A stretch of DNA of 64,000 bases, from positions 108,766-172,765 of the forward strand of contig NZ_JAVDDX010000005.1 of NCBI RefSeq assembly GCF_030848575.1. Reading direction: 5' to 3'. Positions 28,192-37,890 of this stretch are shown one piece after another. Numbering within the stretch: the stretch's first letter is position 1; each line of letters starts with the position of its first letter. The translations under genes were made by a program, and so were the position numbers. The DNA comes from Haloarcula sp. H-GB4 (lineage in GTDB: Archaea > Halobacteriota > Halobacteria > Halobacteriales > Haloarculaceae). The notes under the pieces were generated by a model. It was not told the origin of the DNA. It was given only the letters and a program-made list of their open reading frames with translations, and did no database searches.

Positions 28192-29216
28192 GCGCTGTCA
28201 CCTGCCAGGCCGATACGCGGATCGATGACGCTCGTCAGCAGGTCGACGGCGAAGTTCACTAACACGAACACGACGCCGACCAGCATCGTGACGCCGACGA
28301 CGGCGTTGACGTCCGAGGTCAGGACGGACTGGACGCCGTACTTGGCGAGGCCGGGCCAGGAGTAGACGATTTCGATGATGAACGCACCGCTGAGCAGCCA
28401 CGCGTACTGGAGGCCGAGGATGGTCAGCGTCGGGACAAACGCGTTCTTCAGCGTGTACTTGTCGGTGACCAGCCACGTCGGCAGGCCGTAGCCGCGCATC
28501 GCCTCGATGTAGTCCTGGCCCTCGATGTCGATCATGCTCGAACGTGTGATACGGATGACCTGTCCCATCCCGCTGAACGAGAGGGCGAGCGCCGGCAACA
28601 GGATGTGCATCCACGCGTCGACGTGTGCCGCAGGCGACCCCGACAGGAGCGTGTCGACGAGCATGAACCCCGTCGTTCGGACTACCTCGCCGCTGTACGC
28701 CGAGGAGAGCCGTCCCGTGATAGGGAACCAGTTGAGGAAGTAGCCGAACACGAGCTGGAAGACGATGCCGACGAAGAAGCTCGGGACGCTCACCGTCGAG
28801 AAGGCGAAGAACCGGGTCGCGTTGTCGAGTACCCCGCCGTGGTGTTTCGCGGCGACGATGCCCAGCGGGATGCCAAACACCACCATGAACGTGAACGCGA
28901 GCGTGATGAGTTCGAGCGTCGCGGGGAACTTCGTCACCAAGTCGTACACGACGGCGTTTTTCGTCTGGAGGCTCTGCCCCAGGTCGCCGACGAAGAGCCG
29001 GCGCATGTACTCGATGTACTGGACCGGGAGCGACTGGTTGAGGCCCATCTCCGCGGCGAGTTCCGCCACCTGCTCCTCGCTGGCCATCGCTCCGAGCGCC
29101 ATCCGGGCCGGGTTCCCCGGCAGGACCCGCGAGATGACGAAGATGAGGACCGACAGCCCCAGCAGGCTGACGGCCATCCCCGAGAGCCGACGCAGTAGCT
29201 GTCCTATGCGCGCCAT
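28188..29216 (-). CDS. dppB: ABC transporter permease (DppB-like)
   Basis: A 342-aa permease with about six helices. The first helix is MAVSLLGLSVLIFVISRVLPGNPARMALG, the DppB-type N-terminus with its PGNPA loop. The EAA region is YIEAMRGYGLPTWLVTDKYTLKN. Its ATG shares one base with the stop of the solute-binding protein gene. An antisense-looking long frame over the same bases is a GC-rich shadow. Confidence 0.86.
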   Translation of the reverse strand: MARIGQLLRRLSGMAVSLLGLSVLIFVISRVLPGNPARMALGAMASEEQVAELAAEMGLNQSLPVQYIEYMRRLFVGDLGQSLQTKNAVVYDLVTKFPATLELITLAFTFMVVFGIPLGIVAAKHHGGVLDNATRFFAFSTVSVPSFFVGIVFQLVFGYFLNWFPITGRLSSAYSGEVVRTTGFMLVDTLLSGSPAAHVDAWMHILLPALALSFSGMGQVIRITRSSMIDIEGQDYIEAMRGYGLPTWLVTDKYTLKNAFVPTLTILGLQYAWLLSGAFIIEIVYSWPGLAKYGVQSVLTSDVNAVVGVTMLVGVVFVLVNFAVDLLTSVIDPRIGLAGDSA

Positions 29217-30919
29217 TACACTTGGTGGAGGTCACGGAACGTGTACTCGAAGCCCTGTGCCGGCCGGAGCGTGAGCCCCTCGACGTCGTTCTGGAAGCCG
29301 ATTGTCTTCACCGTGTGATACAGGTGCATGTCACAGTGCAGGTCCGCGAGCTTGCTCTGCAGTTGGTTGTACAACTCGACGCGGGCCTGTCGGTCGGGGG
29401 TCTGTCGCGCCTCGTCGATGAGGCTGTCCACCTCGGCGTTGTCTAGGTGTTCCATGCTCATCCAGGTGTTTGCCGCCTCAGAGTGGAACTGGTTGTAGAA
29501 CATCGAGTCTGGCGACGGGTAGGTCGGGACGTAGAACACCTGGCTCGTATGTGGCGTGTCCTCTACCGTGGTCGCCATCTCCGTGATGGTCCCCCAGGTC
29601 TGGGGATTCAACTCGACGTTGATTCCGATGTCCGCCATGTTGTCTTTGAACAGCAGCCCGATGCGCTCCTGGAAGGAGTACGAAGAGGTGAACGTGTTCG
29701 TGATGGTGAGTTCCCCCTCCGAGTAGCCGGCGTCGGCGAGGATCTGCCGTGCTCGCTCGGGGTCGTACGACGGCTGGGTCACGTCGCTGTTGTGCGCTCC
29801 CCACGTCGGCGGGAGCGGCCCCTGTGCCTTCTTCATGTCCGGGCGGATCTCGTTGACGACCTGTTCGTAATCGAAGCCCCAGGCCATCGCCTCACGAACC
29901 GCAGGGTCGTCAGTCGGTGCCTTCTGGGTGTTTATTTTGTTGTACAGCAGCCCGAAGGTCGGTATCTTCTCGACCCGTGCGTTCTCCATCTGGTCGATGG
30001 CACTGTAGGTCTGGGAGTTCTGGTACTGCCCGGTCATGTCCAGTTCCCCGTTTTTCATCAGCGTCTGTACGGTCGAGTTTTCGGTGATTATGCGGACCTC
30101 GACGGTGTCGAACGCGCCATCGGGGAACTCCTTGAAATAGTCGTCGTACTTGGCGAACGTAATCGAGTTGCCCCGGGAGAAATCAGCCAGTTGGTAGGCA
30201 CCGGAGCCGGCGTCGTTGTTGTTGATGTACGCCTGCCCGTAGTCGTCACGCTCGCCGTAGTCCCCGTCTTCAAGATTGTCCATGATGGTGTCTCTGTCCA
30301 CGACGAACACGAGGACCATGATGGGGAGAAACGGCGCGTACGAACGGTTGAGTTCGAACGAGACCGTCTGCTCGTCCTCTACCACGATGTTCTCCTTATC
30401 GAGGACGCCGCTCAGCAGCGACGCGTACCCTTGGTTGAGGTCGAGGAACCGCTCGGTCGTGAACTTCACGTCCTCGGCGGTCACTGCGTTCCCGCTGTGG
30501 AAGGTCACGTCGTCACGCAGGGTGAAGGTGTACGTTTTGCTGTCCGCCGACACCGACCAGTCCGACGCGAGATGGGGCTGAATCTCCCCGTCGCTGTCCG
30601 GGAACACCAGCGGGTCATAGAGGTTCACGAGCGCCATCGCTTGCACGTAGTCGGTCCCCTTCGCGGGGTCTATCGTCCCGAGCCGTTGCGAGATGTTCGC
30701 GGTGAGCGTCGAGCCGCCGGTGCTGTCCGTCCCTGACCCGCTCTCTCCAGTCGACGTGCCACCGGAACTCGACCCCGACCCGGATCCCCCCGAACAGCCG
30801 GCCAGCCCGGCAGCGCCAGCCGACCCGAGCGCGGCGAGGAACTGCCGGCGCGACCCCGCCGAGGTGAACTCGGACGCGGTTATTCTGCCACGAACAGGCT
30901 CGCTCTCGCCGTCAGTCAT
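29216..30919 (-). CDS. dppA: ABC transporter solute-binding Tat lipoprotein (DppA-like)
   Basis: A 567-aa family 5 solute-binding protein. I chose ATG 30919. The export signal has SRRQFLAALG (twin arginines 24-25) and a lipobox LAGC with C42, so it is probably a Tat-exported lipoprotein facing outward. A Gly/Ser-rich tether follows. The core has typical SBP_bac_5 segments: LRDDVTFHSGNAVTAEDVKFT, AYQLADFS and a C-terminal half with YSFQERIGLLFKDNM. First gene of the operon. The divergent iclR gene lies about 390 bases away across the promoter region. Confidence 0.85.
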   Translation of the reverse strand: MTDGESEPVRGRITASEFTSAGSRRQFLAALGSAGAAGLAGCSGGSGSGSSSGGTSTGESGSGTDSTGGSTLTANISQRLGTIDPAKGTDYVQAMALVNLYDPLVFPDSDGEIQPHLASDWSVSADSKTYTFTLRDDVTFHSGNAVTAEDVKFTTERFLDLNQGYASLLSGVLDKENIVVEDEQTVSFELNRSYAPFLPIMVLVFVVDRDTIMDNLEDGDYGERDDYGQAYINNNDAGSGAYQLADFSRGNSITFAKYDDYFKEFPDGAFDTVEVRIITENSTVQTLMKNGELDMTGQYQNSQTYSAIDQMENARVEKIPTFGLLYNKINTQKAPTDDPAVREAMAWGFDYEQVVNEIRPDMKKAQGPLPPTWGAHNSDVTQPSYDPERARQILADAGYSEGELTITNTFTSSYSFQERIGLLFKDNMADIGINVELNPQTWGTITEMATTVEDTPHTSQVFYVPTYPSPDSMFYNQFHSEAANTWMSMEHLDNAEVDSLIDEARQTPDRQARVELYNQLQSKLADLHCDMHLYHTVKTIGFQNDVEGLTLRPAQGFEYTFRDLHQV

Positions 30920-31311
30920 TCGCGCGCTCCCTGTGGTTGGATGAGGCATTCGACACTGTACAGTAGTAGCTCGTTCTTCTGGGCGTTTACTTTCATTTTC
31001 GCGTCGACATAGTCGATTCGCCAGCTATTGAAAAGCTTTTCCCTACATACGTCATTATTGCACCAAGGCGATATAGGTCCGTGTAGACCTTAATCACAGT
31101 GTGTAGGCCTTAAATTTCCGAGACGAAAGGCATCGATTCAAGATGTGCGAACATCTTTTCTCCCACAATCGACTTCCTTCTGTCCACTATTCTCCGACAA
31201 TAGTGCTGTAACACGCTGCCTTCACTCAGAAATAAATATGTATGCACTGTTTTCCGGACTATTGTTCAACATATACGAACATATAAGTCGTTCTGGTGTG
31301 ACGGTTGTAGT
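30920..31311. promoter_or_regulatory. Divergent control region of the ureide operon and iclR
   Basis: This gene-free segment holds two copies of GTGTAGRCCTTAA as direct repeats at 31081-31093 and 31101-31113. Their starts are exactly 20 bases apart, about two helical turns. A CATATAAG TATA-like box at 31280-31287 lies 25 bases before ATG 31312 and fits a short-leader iclR transcript. GAACAT words recur (near 31149, 31269 and 31277). The repeats are good candidates for IclR binding, which is an inference from position. Confidence 0.5.
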
Positions 31312-32106
31312 ATGCCTCCAACCGGTGGTGACGACGGACCGCGGACGCTACAGACCGTCTCTATGTCCGCCCAGGTGCTGGCGACGCTCAAAGAGCTAGA
31401 TGGGGCTGGCGTGACGGAACTCGCGACGGAGCTCGACCTCTCGAAGAGCACTGCTCACATCCACCTGACGACGCTGGTGGAGAACGGGCTCGTCGTGAAG
31501 CGCGACAGCAGGTACGAACTGGCACTCAAACTGTTTGCGTTCGGGGAGTACGTCCGGAGCCGGAACCAGCTCTACCGGCACGGGAAGCCACAGGTCGACG
31601 AACTCGCCGACGAAACGGGGCAATACGTCCACATCGTGACCGAGGAGAACGGGCGTGCTATCAACCTCTACCAAGTGAAAGGCGACACCAGCGTGAGCGG
31701 CGAATACCAGACGACGAAGCCTCAGCAGCGGGACCACCTGCACTACACCGCCTCCGGGAAGGCGATTCTCGCTTCCCTTCCCGAGCAACGTGTCAAGGAG
31801 ATCATCGACCGTCACGGACTGCCGGAGCGAACGGCGAACACGGTAACCGACCCCGAGGCGCTGTTCGAGGAGCTATCGGCCATCCACCAACGCGGGTACG
31901 CGTACAACGACGAGGAAGAGATAGAAGGGTTCCGCGCCATAGCAGCACCGGTTCAGACACCGGACGGCGAGGTCTTGGGTTCGCTGAGCGTTTCGGGGCC
32001 TGCAAGCGTCTTGCAGGCGGACCGGTTCGAAGAGACCCTCCCGGAACAGGTCGTCAACTCGGCCAACGTTATCGAAGTCAATATCAACATGAGCAATCGG
32101 TCCTGA
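31312..32106 (+). CDS. IclR-family transcriptional regulator
   Basis: A 264-aa regulator. The N-terminal winged helix (residues about 10-75) contains VTELATELDLSKSTAHIHLTTL, the recognition helix. The C-terminal effector domain carries HYTASGKAILASLP and GYAYNDEEEIEGFRAIAAPV, both IclR hallmarks. It is transcribed away from the ABC/hydantoinase operon, so local control of that operon by a ureide ligand is the simplest reading. Start ATG 31312 follows a TATA box at the expected distance. Confidence 0.85.
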   Translation: MPPTGGDDGPRTLQTVSMSAQVLATLKELDGAGVTELATELDLSKSTAHIHLTTLVENGLVVKRDSRYELALKLFAFGEYVRSRNQLYRHGKPQVDELADETGQYVHIVTEENGRAINLYQVKGDTSVSGEYQTTKPQQRDHLHYTASGKAILASLPEQRVKEIIDRHGLPERTANTVTDPEALFEELSAIHQRGYAYNDEEEIEGFRAIAAPVQTPDGEVLGSLSVSGPASVLQADRFEETLPEQVVNSANVIEVNINMSNRS

Positions 32107-32599
32107 GCCCGATACTCCGTTCGAGTATCTTGAACGTCACACACTGAGCTGCCGGGTACAGTGTGACCCGGAGGACTATCGCGGAGCAACGTGTATATAC
32201 ATAACATATGTACGATTGTTATGGGCTAGGGCTGATGACGAGCGGTCCGACTGAACTGCCAGGGCTGTCTTATCGTCATCTGTATCCGAAATCACAACAT
32301 ACGAACTTGGAGACTACTATTTCAATTTATTTTTCCAATATATGTAGAGTGAGTACTGAAATCCCAATGCAGAATGATTTATTGTTCTAATTTTCTGCCT
32401 GTTCAAGATATTTCAGTCCTTTTTACAGCCGTTACGTATGTGGATGTCGCAAAAAGGTTCAACTGGCGAACAGCCGCCGCTCAGCGCGGCGTGTGCTGCC
32501 CGGAGTGCGACGAGTTCAGTTGGGCCAATTTGATGTCCGGGGTATGTTGACAGGACCCATTAAGATCTGGTGCGTTTTCGACCCGGTCGTCCTGAATGG
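32107..32599. other. Intergenic spacer without a recognised gene
   Basis: The spacer is AT-rich to about 32430. From 32430 to 32600 it is GC-richer and matches nothing I recognise. It precedes the urease relic and is probably decayed sequence. Confidence 0.4.
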
Positions 32600-32674
32600 T
32601 TCCTTGCGGCGTCGCGCGACCTCTGCGGAGGTAAAGACTGTGAGTCGTCCCTGTTCTTTGATTGTGAGTTTCAT
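32600..32674 (-). pseudogene. ureA: Urease gamma subunit N-terminal stump
   Basis: From ATG 32674 on the minus strand the frame reads [20 protein letters not shown] followed by RRRKE, the conserved start of urease gamma. After 25 residues the similarity stops abruptly. The ATG overlaps the stop of the ureC relic, which is the gene coupling expected in a urease operon. Confidence 0.72.
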
Positions 32675-32811
32675 AGCAGGTATCGCTGTGCGAGTGAGAG
32701 TCCGGAAGACCGTTCACAGGTGAGGTGGTTGCCGTCGACCCGGACCTCGAATTTTTCCGGGTCGACCTCGATGTCGTCCGGACAGGAGCTATTGTGCACC
32801 ATGTCGTGGGG
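32671..32811 (-). pseudogene. ureC: Urease alpha subunit C-terminal relic
   Basis: The minus frame ends [35 protein letters not shown], stop. This matches the C-terminus of urease alpha (DIEVDPETYxVxxDG ... LPMAQRYFLF). Only about 46 residues of a protein of some 570 aa remain. A TAG precedes it in frame, and then the truncated IS begins. The relic shows that a ureC-ureA junction once stood here. Confidence 0.75.
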
Positions 32812-33002
32812 CTATCAAACAGGAACGGACTGAGCAGACAGGGAGTCAGTCAATGGAGCGCGTTGCTGTTGGAGTGACTGCGAGTATTTCTGGGCTGGGC
32901 GCGAAGGTTAGAGGGCGAACAGGTGGAGATGAGTGGGAGTCCATCCGAAGTGGTACGCAACGACGCGATTCAGTTCCCCTTCGACCAGTGAGATCAGCGT
33001 CG

Positions 33003-34550
33003 ACGGCACTCCTCACGTACCTCACCCACAGTCCAGAACTCTGTGAGCAAATAGGCATAGAGACGATCCCTGACCAATCGACGCTGTGGCGCAGCTGGCA
33101 CGAGCGATTCACTCCAGAGCTTCGTGAGACAATTGAGGCAGCCGCGCGGACGATTCTCATCAAAGCCCAGAACGCGGGTGTTACTGTTCCGCGCGAGCCA
33201 GAACAAAGCTTTCTATCGCAGGATGACAAAGCGGACAAATCAGACCCAGACGATCAAACCATCCTCAAGGAAGCGGGATCGATTACGAACCACATCAGCC
33301 ACATTGTCTTCCCAGCCTTCTCGTTAGATCGCGGTGATGGTTGTGAAATCCACGAGAACGCCTATTGGGACTTACAAACGCATCTCGGACTTCGAGAACG
33401 GTTGGCTGCGAACGAAGGAGCTCGGAGTTTCGTCTACGAATCCACCCGGGATCGGACGCCGTTGGGCCACGCCCATCGCGATCAGATTCGTAATCTCTCT
33501 ATCGAACAGGTTCGAGAGATGTATCGACGAGCCGTGAATCGATCACTGGATGAAGTCGCAGAGACGGAGGAGTTCTTCCGAGCTGGGATCGTCACTATCG
33601 ATATTACGGAAGCCGACCCGTTTACTGGGGATCGGACTGGTCACGAGGACGAAATCATTGGCACGAAGGAAAAGACCGACGAGTACGCCTATCAGTGGGC
33701 CACTGTGCAACTGGTCGGGAACGCTGTCCCAATCGTGCTAGACGCACGGCCGGTTCGGAAAGGCGAGACTCGCAAGGAAATCGTCAAGGATCTACTCGCC
33801 TCTGCTGAGGAGTTGGTCCACGTCGATAACGTACTGATGGATCGTGAGTTCGACAGCCAGCACATTCTGGAGATGCTCAGCCAGCGTGGACTGTCGTATG
33901 TCGTCCCGAAACGGATGCAGACCAGCGAGAAAGCCAAGCTAAGAGTTTGCTTCAGCGTGGCCAGAATCGGTACGAAACCGACAGGAAACTCCATCTCGGG
34001 AAGAACGAGTGGCACGAGACGACACTGATCTATCGGCGAAAGGAGGACTCTGAGCATGACGACCACCGGCAGTACTCAGTGTTCATGACGAATACCAGCA
34101 GTGCCTTTCTCACCGAATACGGGTATCGGTGGGAGATTGAAAGTGGTTACAGATCGATCAAGCGATTCATGGCCGCGACGACGTCGAAGCATTTTGGACT
34201 CCGGTTCTTTTATTTCGCGTTTGCCTGTCTCCTATACTCGATTTGGCGAGCGGTGGATCTGCTTGTGCAAGTCGAGTTGACTGGTGAGTATGAACACTCA
34301 CCGATGGTGACGGCGGATAATACGCTGACGCTGCTGAAGAAGGAGACTGGGATCGGGTAGGGATAACTCGATCTGAGGTAGCGCGATGTCGAGTGGCTAC
34401 ACTACCGACAGTCTTCAGAATTCGGCGATATAATTAGTAGTACAACAGGAACGAGTAACTGAGAGCCAATCTGGAGCGGTTTCCGTTCGACGATTCGCCC
34501 AAATACACGCATTACAGCCTCGCTAAACCCGCTGTAGTCTCAACTTCCAA
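33003..34550 (+). mobile_element. IS4-like element, left-truncated and frameshifted copy
   Basis: The transposase resembles the intact copy at 42017-43693 along most of its length, but similarity begins only at the residues ALLTYL (33003). About 110 N-terminal residues and the left end are missing. Near 33945, four bases corresponding to KAQAKRL of the intact copy are altered, splitting the frame into 33003-34028 and 33947-34360. The conserved YREK box YRWEIESGYRSIK is retained near 34120. Homology with the intact copy continues past the stop to GTAGTCTCAACTTCC at 34534-34548, which marks the right end. Confidence 0.8.
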
Positions 34551-34899
34551 AGTAGCGCGCAGTAGTTGAGACTGGATTTCTCAATGCATACGTCTTCGAA
34601 TCTTTTCGTGGTTGAGCGTAATCACTACTGGTGAACCACAAAGTATCATAGTTTTCAGTCTTGAAACTCTTTAATGTAAGTGACGTACATTTGACCACTC
34701 ATGCCATATTCTCAAATAGAAAACATTTATTTCATCAATGTCCGTGAACTGATTGTGAAACGGCACCCAGTGAAATCGGCACGTTCCCCTACTGTCCGGA
34801 GTGATAGGCCCTCTCTCCGAGGACAAGCGGACCAGTATCAGACCCAGACTGGACCGGTAACCGATCACGGACCATCCACGGACGAACGGCCCCGGTGAC
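34551..34899. other. Spacer after the truncated IS
   Basis: Contains AGTTGAGACT at 34563-34572, the reverse complement of part of the IS right-end word, 15-20 bases beyond it. No gene is supported. The segment may include the promoter of the next membrane protein gene. Confidence 0.35.
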
Positions 34900-35442
34900 A
34901 TGAGTGGGGCCCCACAGCGTACGACTGCGGGACTGATCGACGAGATGGAACCGGGTGTGCTGGCTGTCCTTAGTGGGGTCGTGACGGGACTGATTGGAGG
35001 GGTGGCGTACTTTCTGGTCCCCCTAGCGACCAGCGAGTACGTCAACACTGTCAGTCGTGACTCCTTTGAGATTACCTTATACATCTTTGAATACTTTTTT
35101 GCGCAGTCGCTTTTCTATCATGTCGGGGTTCTGGTCTTGGTGCCGCTCGTGACTACAGCAGTAGCTCTGTCACTTGCCCGCCGGAGTGGACACGTCGGCC
35201 GATCAACTGCCGTGGCTGTCATGGCCACGGTCGTCGTTGGGCCAGTCATAATGGTCTGGCTCGGGATGATTGTCGCTCTGGTCGCCATCGCGGCTCAGCA
35301 ACTGTACGTCGCTCTTTTCGGCTTCACAATTGCCCTCAGCATTGCGATAGTTTTCTCGATATTTGTCGCCACCATCACCGCGGTGAGTGCGGTCGGCGGC
35401 TACGCGTTGGTTGAACAGTTTGGGGCCCGGCCTCCGGAATAG
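34900..35442 (+). CDS. Hypothetical four-helix membrane protein
   Basis: A 180-aa integral membrane protein. Likely helices are GVLAVLSGVVTGLIGGVAYF, SLFYHVGVLVLVPLVTTAVAL, TVVVGPVIMVWLGMIVALVAI and the stretch LFGFTIALSIAIVFSIFVAT. No catalytic motif is visible. It resembles the many small multi-pass haloarchaeal proteins of unknown function. It is monocistronic and followed by a 440-base gap. Confidence 0.6.
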   Translation: MSGAPQRTTAGLIDEMEPGVLAVLSGVVTGLIGGVAYFLVPLATSEYVNTVSRDSFEITLYIFEYFFAQSLFYHVGVLVLVPLVTTAVALSLARRSGHVGRSTAVAVMATVVVGPVIMVWLGMIVALVAIAAQQLYVALFGFTIALSIAIVFSIFVATITAVSAVGGYALVEQFGARPPE

Positions 35443-35884
35443 TCGCAGGCTGGAGTGCCGTCTCGCCACAGATAACAGCGGGAGAACGGGACTGGTGGTG
35501 AGTCATGCATCGTAGTTCAAGAGTGATCAATTTTTGACATGCCCTGTACCCCTCCAGTCATACGGTAGCATAGTACCGAGTTATGTCTCTGTATTGAGTG
35601 GTTCTTGGCCTGTAGTGAACGATTCATGGTTGGTGCTTCCGGGTTTGTGCTCCGTCATTCGTAAAATGATGTTTTCGTATTTGTTCCTAATGAGTTAGAG
35701 GTCTTATGAACAGATCGAAATTCGGGCAGATTCACGTATTGCCCTGTAAGACCGCTAATGTCAACTGCTATAACTCCAGAGATGGATTTGATATGAGATT
35801 TTGAAAAAGAAACTCAGATGAAAACTATCTCAAAATGGAAATATCATGCAGGATACTTATATCGGGTGCCATTAACAATGATAT
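35443..35884. other. Intergenic spacer
   Basis: No gene seen. The distal part is AT-rich (from about 35760) and probably carries the promoter of the secreted protein gene starting at 35885. Confidence 0.4.
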
Positions 35885-36469
35885 GTGAACGATAGGAATC
35901 TCAAACGGAATCATTCAAATATAACAAGTTCACCAGATCAGAGCAAAAGAGACAATAAATTGAAACTGTTTTCTCGGCGTCAGGTTCTTCACGGTATCGG
36001 AACAGCGGGAATCGCCGGAGGCGTGTTGTCGGGAACCACGGGAATAGCCGGTGCTGCGTCTGACACAATTCTCGGTGATTTTGAGGACGGCGTCAATGGG
36101 TGGAAGACTACCGGAGGGAATACACTTGAGACTGTAAGCCGCAGTGACAAACCTGCACCTGTCACACGCGGAGAGTCTGCACTTGCGGTCACAGCTGACG
36201 GTGACCCCCAACCTGCGGTGTTCACTCAGGCGCGCGGTCGCGACTCCACCCGTGACGGAAAAAATCCGGCGTTCGACGACTTTACCGCTGACGGGCTTTC
36301 ACCGGATCGGACTCCCTTCCGCCCGTTCGCCCCGCTCAGATACAAAGATACATTCGGTGATGGAAAGGGGCCGCATCCGGTGATGCGAGAGGTCAACGCT
36401 GGGACAACCCTTAACGAGAGTCAACTTGAATCAAAATTCAATTCCCCTCTCTTTCCGTCACCGTTCTAA
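35885..36469 (+). CDS. Tat-secreted protein of unknown function
   Basis: A 194-aa protein from GTG 35885. It has a Tat signal (FSRRQVLHGIGTAGIAGG, twin arginines 31-32) with likely cleavage after GAASD. The mature part begins ILGDFEDGVNGWKTTGGNTLE, which looks like a carbohydrate-binding beta-sandwich of the kind attached to glycosidases. Only about 135 mature residues follow, ending SKFNSPLFPSPF. No enzyme domain is present. It may be a truncated member of a larger secreted family. Confidence 0.55.
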   Translation: MNDRNLKRNHSNITSSPDQSKRDNKLKLFSRRQVLHGIGTAGIAGGVLSGTTGIAGAASDTILGDFEDGVNGWKTTGGNTLETVSRSDKPAPVTRGESALAVTADGDPQPAVFTQARGRDSTRDGKNPAFDDFTADGLSPDRTPFRPFAPLRYKDTFGDGKGPHPVMREVNAGTTLNESQLESKFNSPLFPSPF

Positions 36470-36487
36470 ATAAGGTACTTACACACT

Positions 36488-37021
36488 GTGCTCCCTATCC
36501 CAACATCGCTGACCAATGTTGATCATCTCACGGTCCTCGCAGTCGTCTCAATGCTGTTAGTGATTTCCGGGTGCCTCGGCACTCCCACGGGACAGACCGG
36601 GCCGGTGAGCCTGCACCTCGCAAATGGTGGCAACGCGACCCACGAGTTGTCCGTCTCGGTCGTCTCGGGAGAACTCGGGGATGAATCGGTTGGGCTCAAC
36701 CGAATCGGGAGAGATATCATTCACGTCTCACCGAGACAGGGATTGGTGACGTATAGGTTCACGGGTGCTCAACCCGACGTGGAATCGATCGAACTCCCGC
36801 AGAACAGGGTAGTTTCACAAGAGGAATTTCGGCTAACCCCGAACGAGAGCGTTCAGACGAACATCACGGACTTTCAGACCGGTGACACGCTTGTGATCAT
36901 CGACCGCAGGGACGGTCGGATATCGACGTTGATAACGGCCAACTGTGATGACCAAGGGCTCGACTTCGTTTCGATCATCGCAAGTACCGACAGGACATCG
37001 GCCGCCTACGCCTGCGACTAG
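36488..37021 (+). CDS. Lipoprotein, first copy of a tandem pair
   Basis: A 177-aa predicted lipoprotein from GTG 36488: hydrophobic HLTVLAVVSMLLVISGC with lipobox cysteine C29, then a beta-rich domain. Its closest relative is the next gene. They share GPVxxxLANGxNxxHExSVSVV near the start and TGDTLVIIDRxxGRIxxLxTxNC near the end. Two cysteines remain in the mature domain. A surface protein of unknown role. Confidence 0.6.
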   Translation: MLPIPTSLTNVDHLTVLAVVSMLLVISGCLGTPTGQTGPVSLHLANGGNATHELSVSVVSGELGDESVGLNRIGRDIIHVSPRQGLVTYRFTGAQPDVESIELPQNRVVSQEEFRLTPNESVQTNITDFQTGDTLVIIDRRDGRISTLITANCDDQGLDFVSIIASTDRTSAAYACD

Positions 37022-37066
37022 CCAGGCGTCCGTTTCCCCAAGAGAAAGCCACCAGAGAACCAATCC

Positions 37067-37609
37067 ATGCAATCGATCCGCTCCACGGGCGAATCGACCG
37101 GTCGCCATACGGCGGTAGCTGCCTCGCTGGTGGTCGTGCTAGCTGTCCTCGGGGCTGGGTGCATGAGCGACTCGCCAGGATATACCGGGCCAGTACGCGT
37201 GGGTCTGGCAAACGGCGACAACGTGAGCCACGAATTCTCCGTGTCGGTTGTCGAGGGTGAAATCAAGGAGGATATTGTCGGTATCCATAGAGCGGACGGA
37301 ACAATCGGATATACCGCACCTGGGCAAGGTACAGTAACGTACACGTTTCGGAAAACGAACAACACGGTTTCTAGAATTGAGCTCCCGGCGAATCGTACCC
37401 GGTCGGTCGGGACCTACGATCTTGCGCCAGATGAGCAACATCAAATGAACGTGACAGGGCTCGAGACCGGCGACACGCTCGTCATCGTCGATCGCTCCAA
37501 CGGTATCGTGGGAAGCCTTGTCACGTCCAACTGCGCTGAAAACGGACTGGAATTTGTCTCGGTCACGGCAGGTCCTACCAGAACCCAGGCAGGCGACTCC
37601 TGCTACTAG
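37067..37609 (+). CDS. Lipoprotein, second copy of a tandem pair
   Basis: A 180-aa paralogue of the preceding protein. Signal and lipobox: AVAASLVVVLAVLGAGCMSD with C32. The mature domain aligns over its full length with copy one, including the LVIVDRSNGIVGSLVTSNC segment. The genes are 45 bases apart and co-oriented, consistent with tandem duplication. Function unknown. Confidence 0.62.
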   Translation: MQSIRSTGESTGRHTAVAASLVVVLAVLGAGCMSDSPGYTGPVRVGLANGDNVSHEFSVSVVEGEIKEDIVGIHRADGTIGYTAPGQGTVTYTFRKTNNTVSRIELPANRTRSVGTYDLAPDEQHQMNVTGLETGDTLVIVDRSNGIVGSLVTSNCAENGLEFVSVTAGPTRTQAGDSCY

Positions 37610-37650
37610 CCTGGCCGTGGCACCACAATCAATCGACTCTTGACTGACCA

Positions 37651-37860
37651 ATGCACCTGCTCCACTCCACGGACGAATCGGCCGGGCGACCGGGCTTCCC
37701 GGAGTCTAGCGCGCCAAACTACCTCACGTTGGCTCCAGGACCCCCTCAGTCCGTATTCAGTGAAAATCAAAACGGCGATCCGCTCAGTGCAAGCACCGAC
37801 ACGTCCCGGCTTCCCAACACCGTTCTGAGTCCGTTTGCGAATACTATCAACAACAGATAA
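37651..37860 (+). pseudogene. Third tandem copy reduced to its 5' end
   Basis: The frame starts MHLLHSTDESAGRPGF, matching MQSIRSTGESTGRHTA of the second copy at both DNA and protein level. Similarity then stops, and the rest is low-complexity sequence ending NTINNR. I take it as the stump of a third copy. A short expressed peptide cannot be excluded. Confidence 0.45.
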
Positions 37861-37890
37861 CTTTCACGTCTTCACTGTAATGTACCTAGT

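Noticed and set aside
28198..29235. A 345-codon frame over the dppB-like gene.
   Set aside because: Composition is Arg/His/Pro-rich and motif-free, while the other frame encodes a clear permease.
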